Positions 59,404-64,000 of a stretch of DNA of 64,000 bases are shown piece by piece (position 1 is the stretch's first letter; each line of letters starts with the position of its first letter). Position numbers and translations under genes: made by a program. The stretch lies in NCBI RefSeq assembly GCF_023159225.1, contig NC_063174.1:38475691-38539690 (forward strand). Reading direction: 5' to 3'. The stretch is from Perognathus longimembris pacificus. Taxonomy: Eukaryota; Chordata; Mammalia; Rodentia; Heteromyidae. The notes under the pieces are model-generated. The model was not told the DNA's origin, made no database searches, and worked only from the letters and a program-made list of their open reading frames with translations.

Positions 59404-59616
59404 ATAATATATGTTAACTTTAGAAAGTATAGTTAAGTAAGAGGGGGGAAAGCAATTACATTTCTGTCACTGAGTAGCCTTTTAAAATGTTTTTGGGAGT
59501 ATAAATTTTTCTTTTTTATTGTGATAGTTTGTATACCATAAAATTTCTCTTTCTAATTTAGTGATTTTTACTATAATCTATAAGATAGTATACCCCATCA
59601 CTATGAATTCTAGAAC

Positions 59617-59829
59617 TTTTTTTTTTTTTTTTTTTTTGGCCAGTCCTGGGCCTTGGACTCAGGGCCTGAGCACTGTCCCTGGCTTCTTCCCGCTCAAGGC
59701 TAGCACTCTGCCACTTGAGCCACAGCGCCGCTTCTGGCCGTTTTCTGTATATGTGGTGCTGGGGAATCGAACCTAGGGCCTCGTGTATCCGAGGCAGGCA
59801 CTCTTGCCACTAGGCTATATCCCCAGCCC
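59617..59829 (-). repeat. IDL-Geo-like dimeric SINE, antisense, young
   Basis: It is full-length, with duplication tctagaac at 59609-59616 and 59830-59837. It belongs to the 'gggaagaagcc' subfamily. Confidence 0.92.
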
Positions 59830-59837
59830 TCTAGAAC

Positions 59838-60440
59838 ATTTTTGTTGCTATGAAAGAAACGAACACTCCCTGGTTCCTTGCTCATCCAACCTATAATCCC
59901 ACTGGAACTTTCAGTCTATGCATTGCCTGTTGTGCTTCATACAGATAGATCATATCATGGGTGGCTTTTTTGTGTCTGGCTTTACTTATCATGTTATAGC
60001 ATGTATCAAGGCTTCATTCCTTCTTGTACCTAAATATGTATTTCTAACATTTATACATATGCACTTAAATCCTTAGCATTATTTTTTATCATGTAGAGCT
60101 GAAAGCATACCTTTCTTACAATATTTTTGCATTTTAGTATCTTCTGATCTCTGAAAATGTTTTTAGTGTCCACATAGCATTGACAGCAGGCTACATAATT
60201 CAACCATCCTTTTTATTGGACTTTTTTGCATATTAGTAATTTTTCACCTAAAATTAATAACTTTGCTAAAACCTATACACATATATGATTTTATCCTTTA
60301 ACAACAACTTCTAATCAGAGAGTTGAGAATACCTTTTCTGGATATGTTTATTAGCTTGCCTTATAGAAAATTACAGCAGTTTCTACCACCACAAGCAATT
60401 AATAAACATGCCATCTCCCTTTTTATTTGGGGAGCATTCT
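59838..60440. other. Intron 5 sequence, nothing recognised
   Basis: The order of T-rich phrases ('catgggtggcttttttgtgt', 'agcatgtatcaaggcttcat') is suggestive of an old antisense L1 or similar relic. I cannot support a call. Confidence 0.4.
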
Positions 60441-61080
60441 AAAATTTTGAAATCAAGGCTTCAAGCTAGGTAAATGTAAGATCCACCCCAGGGAGAGCTC
60501 CATGCAGATGCCCTCCACCTGTTTAAGTCTTCGCCCAGTACCTATGTTACCTGGCACACCTGGAGGCGGTTACCTCCCCCTTCCCTGAGGTCACATCCAA
60601 TCCATCTGGCCATACAGCTCCTGCCTTCCCTATATAATCCGCCTCAACAGGAGTCCCTGTTCTCCCTTTTCTCTCTTACTCTCGCTTGCTCTCTTTTCTT
60701 ACTCGCTTTCTTTTTCTCTTCTTCCTTCCCCTCTGTCTCCTCACACCTCCATCTTATGTGGGCTGGCAGTTTGCTTTCCACTCAATAAATTTTTTTCTGC
60801 CTGAACCATGTGGTGCGTTTCCTTTCTGGAGAACTTTACAGTAAGTAGGCTCTACCATTTAGGCCAGAATATTTTTTTTTTGCTTTTGCTATTTTTCAGA
60901 TAAGGCCTTTTTTGCTTCCCTCAGAGCTAGGATTGTAAGTATGAGCTACGAAGTCTAGTTTATTTGTTGAGATAGGTTCTGACAAACTATTTATGAGGTT
61001 GGCTTTTAACTTCAATCCACTCAATCTTCTGCTTTCTGGATAGATGAGATTATTAAATATGAGCCATTTATAAGGTAAAC
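60441..61080 (-). repeat. Old ID/B1-type SINE split by the solo LTR
   Basis: 'aggcttcaagctaggtaa' before the LTR and 'gtaggctctaccatttaggc' after it join into an antisense ID-like monomer. B1-like traces follow to about 61080 ('agagctaggattgtaagtat'). Diverged. Confidence 0.5.
60475..60840 (+). mobile_element. Solo LTR (366 bp), sense
   Basis: A TG...CA block (tgtaagatcc to gaactttaca). It has TATATAA at 60631-60637, a pyrimidine-rich zone at about 60655-60750 and AATAAA at 60784-60789. The near-match 5-bp target duplication is gtaaa (60470-60474) and gtaag (60841-60845). The flanking sequence reads through as one old SINE when the LTR is removed. No internal retroviral sequence is present, so it is a solo LTR from recombination. 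Family not identified. Confidence 0.82.
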
Positions 61081-61278
61081 TATAAGCCCATCTTTCTTAT
61101 CCTCAATACCTCTAATAGCAGTCATTCAAATAATTTAATTAGAGAAAAACGATATCTCTCTATGCTATTTTTAGTCTAGAGGCTGTCTGAGTTTTTAGTT
61201 ATTTCAATCAAATCTTGATTTAGAGTTTTTAAAAGTGTGTTTATTAGTAATTTCATTCTTTTTTTAAATTGTTTTTTG

Positions 61279-61500
61279 TTTGTGCTAGTACTGGGGCTTG
61301 ATTTCAAGGCCCAGCATTCTTGTTTCACTTTTTCGGCAAGCCAGGCATTCTGTCACTTGAGCTACTTCCACTTTTTTGCTGATTAATTGGAGATAAGTCT
61401 CTTGGATTTGTCTGCCCAGGCTGGCTCCAAACCACCAATCTCAGATCTCAGCTTCCTGAGTGGCAAGGATTATAGGCCTGAGCCACCAGCAACTAGCTGT
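61279..61500 (-). repeat. 7SL/B1 + Geo-type dimeric SINE, antisense
   Basis: It is full-length but diverged. It ends about 270 bp before the exon 6 acceptor. Confidence 0.8.
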
Positions 61501-61719
61501 TTTCTTGTATTTTACTAATAGCCTATAGAACTTTTTTTCTGAAACCAGCTGTAAAGCTCAAATATTTGGAAGTTTAATTTATTCCATCAACAGACTGCTT
61601 GTGTGTTTGTAAATAGAAATTATCTCTTTGGAATGATAGGCCAACTGTTACCCAGTGAACTATTTGATAAACTGTTTATACTTGATTTACTGTTTGCTGT
61701 GAATTCTTTCTATTGCTAA

Positions 61720-63730
<2,011 letters not shown>

Positions 63731-64000
63731 ATTTTTTTAAATTAAATTTTATTGACAAGATGTTGTGCAAAGGGGGTACAGTTACATAATAAGGCAGTGA
63801 ATACGTTTCTTATGATATCTTACACCCTCAGTTTTCTTTCCCTTCCCTAGATCAGGTAGGCATATATACAATATCCAGTGTACCAAAATCATATACAGTA
63901 ACCATGTACGGTACGCCACAGGAAATTCACAAAGAACTTTAAAGATAACTTCAACAGTAGAATCCTCCTGTCAATTTATTCTTGATGGCCTTCACTTTTC
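63731..64000 (-). mobile_element. LINE-1 3' UTR fragment, antisense, runs off the window
   Basis: A T-rich tail is followed by 'aagatgttgtgcaaaggggg' and 'cagttacataataaggcagt', clearly homologous to the 3' UTR of L1-C and L1-E but more diverged. The L1 wording is clear to about 63905 and becomes unclear after that. How far the element extends is not visible. Confidence 0.75.

Overview
This window is mammalian nuclear DNA from inside one gene, PCNX1 (pecanex-like 1, plus strand). Five coding exons carry 718 codons of open frame. They have canonical AG/GT borders and compatible phases, and they correspond to exons 2-6 of the gene. Exon 1 with the start codon lies upstream of the window, and the channel-like C-terminal part lies downstream. 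No other host gene was found. Everything else is intron, dominated by retrotransposons.

Organism: the commonest repeat is a dimeric SINE. Its left half is a tRNA-Ala/ID-like monomer. Its right half is a second monomer ending in a conserved 'aggactggcc' before the A tail. This matches the architecture described for IDL-Geo, a SINE reported as restricted to Geomyoidea (kangaroo rats, pocket mice, pocket gophers). A second dimeric SINE joins a 7SL/B1/Alu-like left half to the same right half. A rodent is nearly certain; Geomyoidea is inferred from the remembered SINE description.

Layout. Intron 1 (1-22248) holds scattered SINEs, an old full-length L1 (L1-A, 5713-13586, minus) with two SINEs inside it, and a composite L1 insertion (14071-21715, minus) in which a 1.2 kb truncated L1 (L1-B) sits in the tail of a young full-length L1 (L1-C). 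Exon 2 is at 22249-22457. Intron 2 holds a GA/CA microsatellite, an internally deleted sense-strand L1 (L1-D, 23489-26064), many SINEs, a hAT/MER5-like relic and a complete LTR (32930-33413). Exon 3 is at 36260-36365. Intron 3 holds an antisense endogenous-retrovirus remnant (LTR 40307-40758, internal sequence from 47242) split by a young, nearly intact L1 (L1-E, 40775-47226) that landed in its polypurine tract. Exon 4 (52516-52561), exon 5 (54947-55036) and the large exon 6 (61772-63475) follow. A SINE cluster lies in intron 4 and a solo LTR in intron 5, and another L1 3' end begins at about 63731.

The two young L1s (C and E) have intact ORF1 frames of exactly the same length. Their ORF2 frames are each broken by two single-base deletions. 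They lie in direct orientation on either side of exons 2 and 3, whose combined length (315 nt) is a multiple of three. I found no new biosynthetic, defence or RNA system. The interest is in the retrotransposon architecture.
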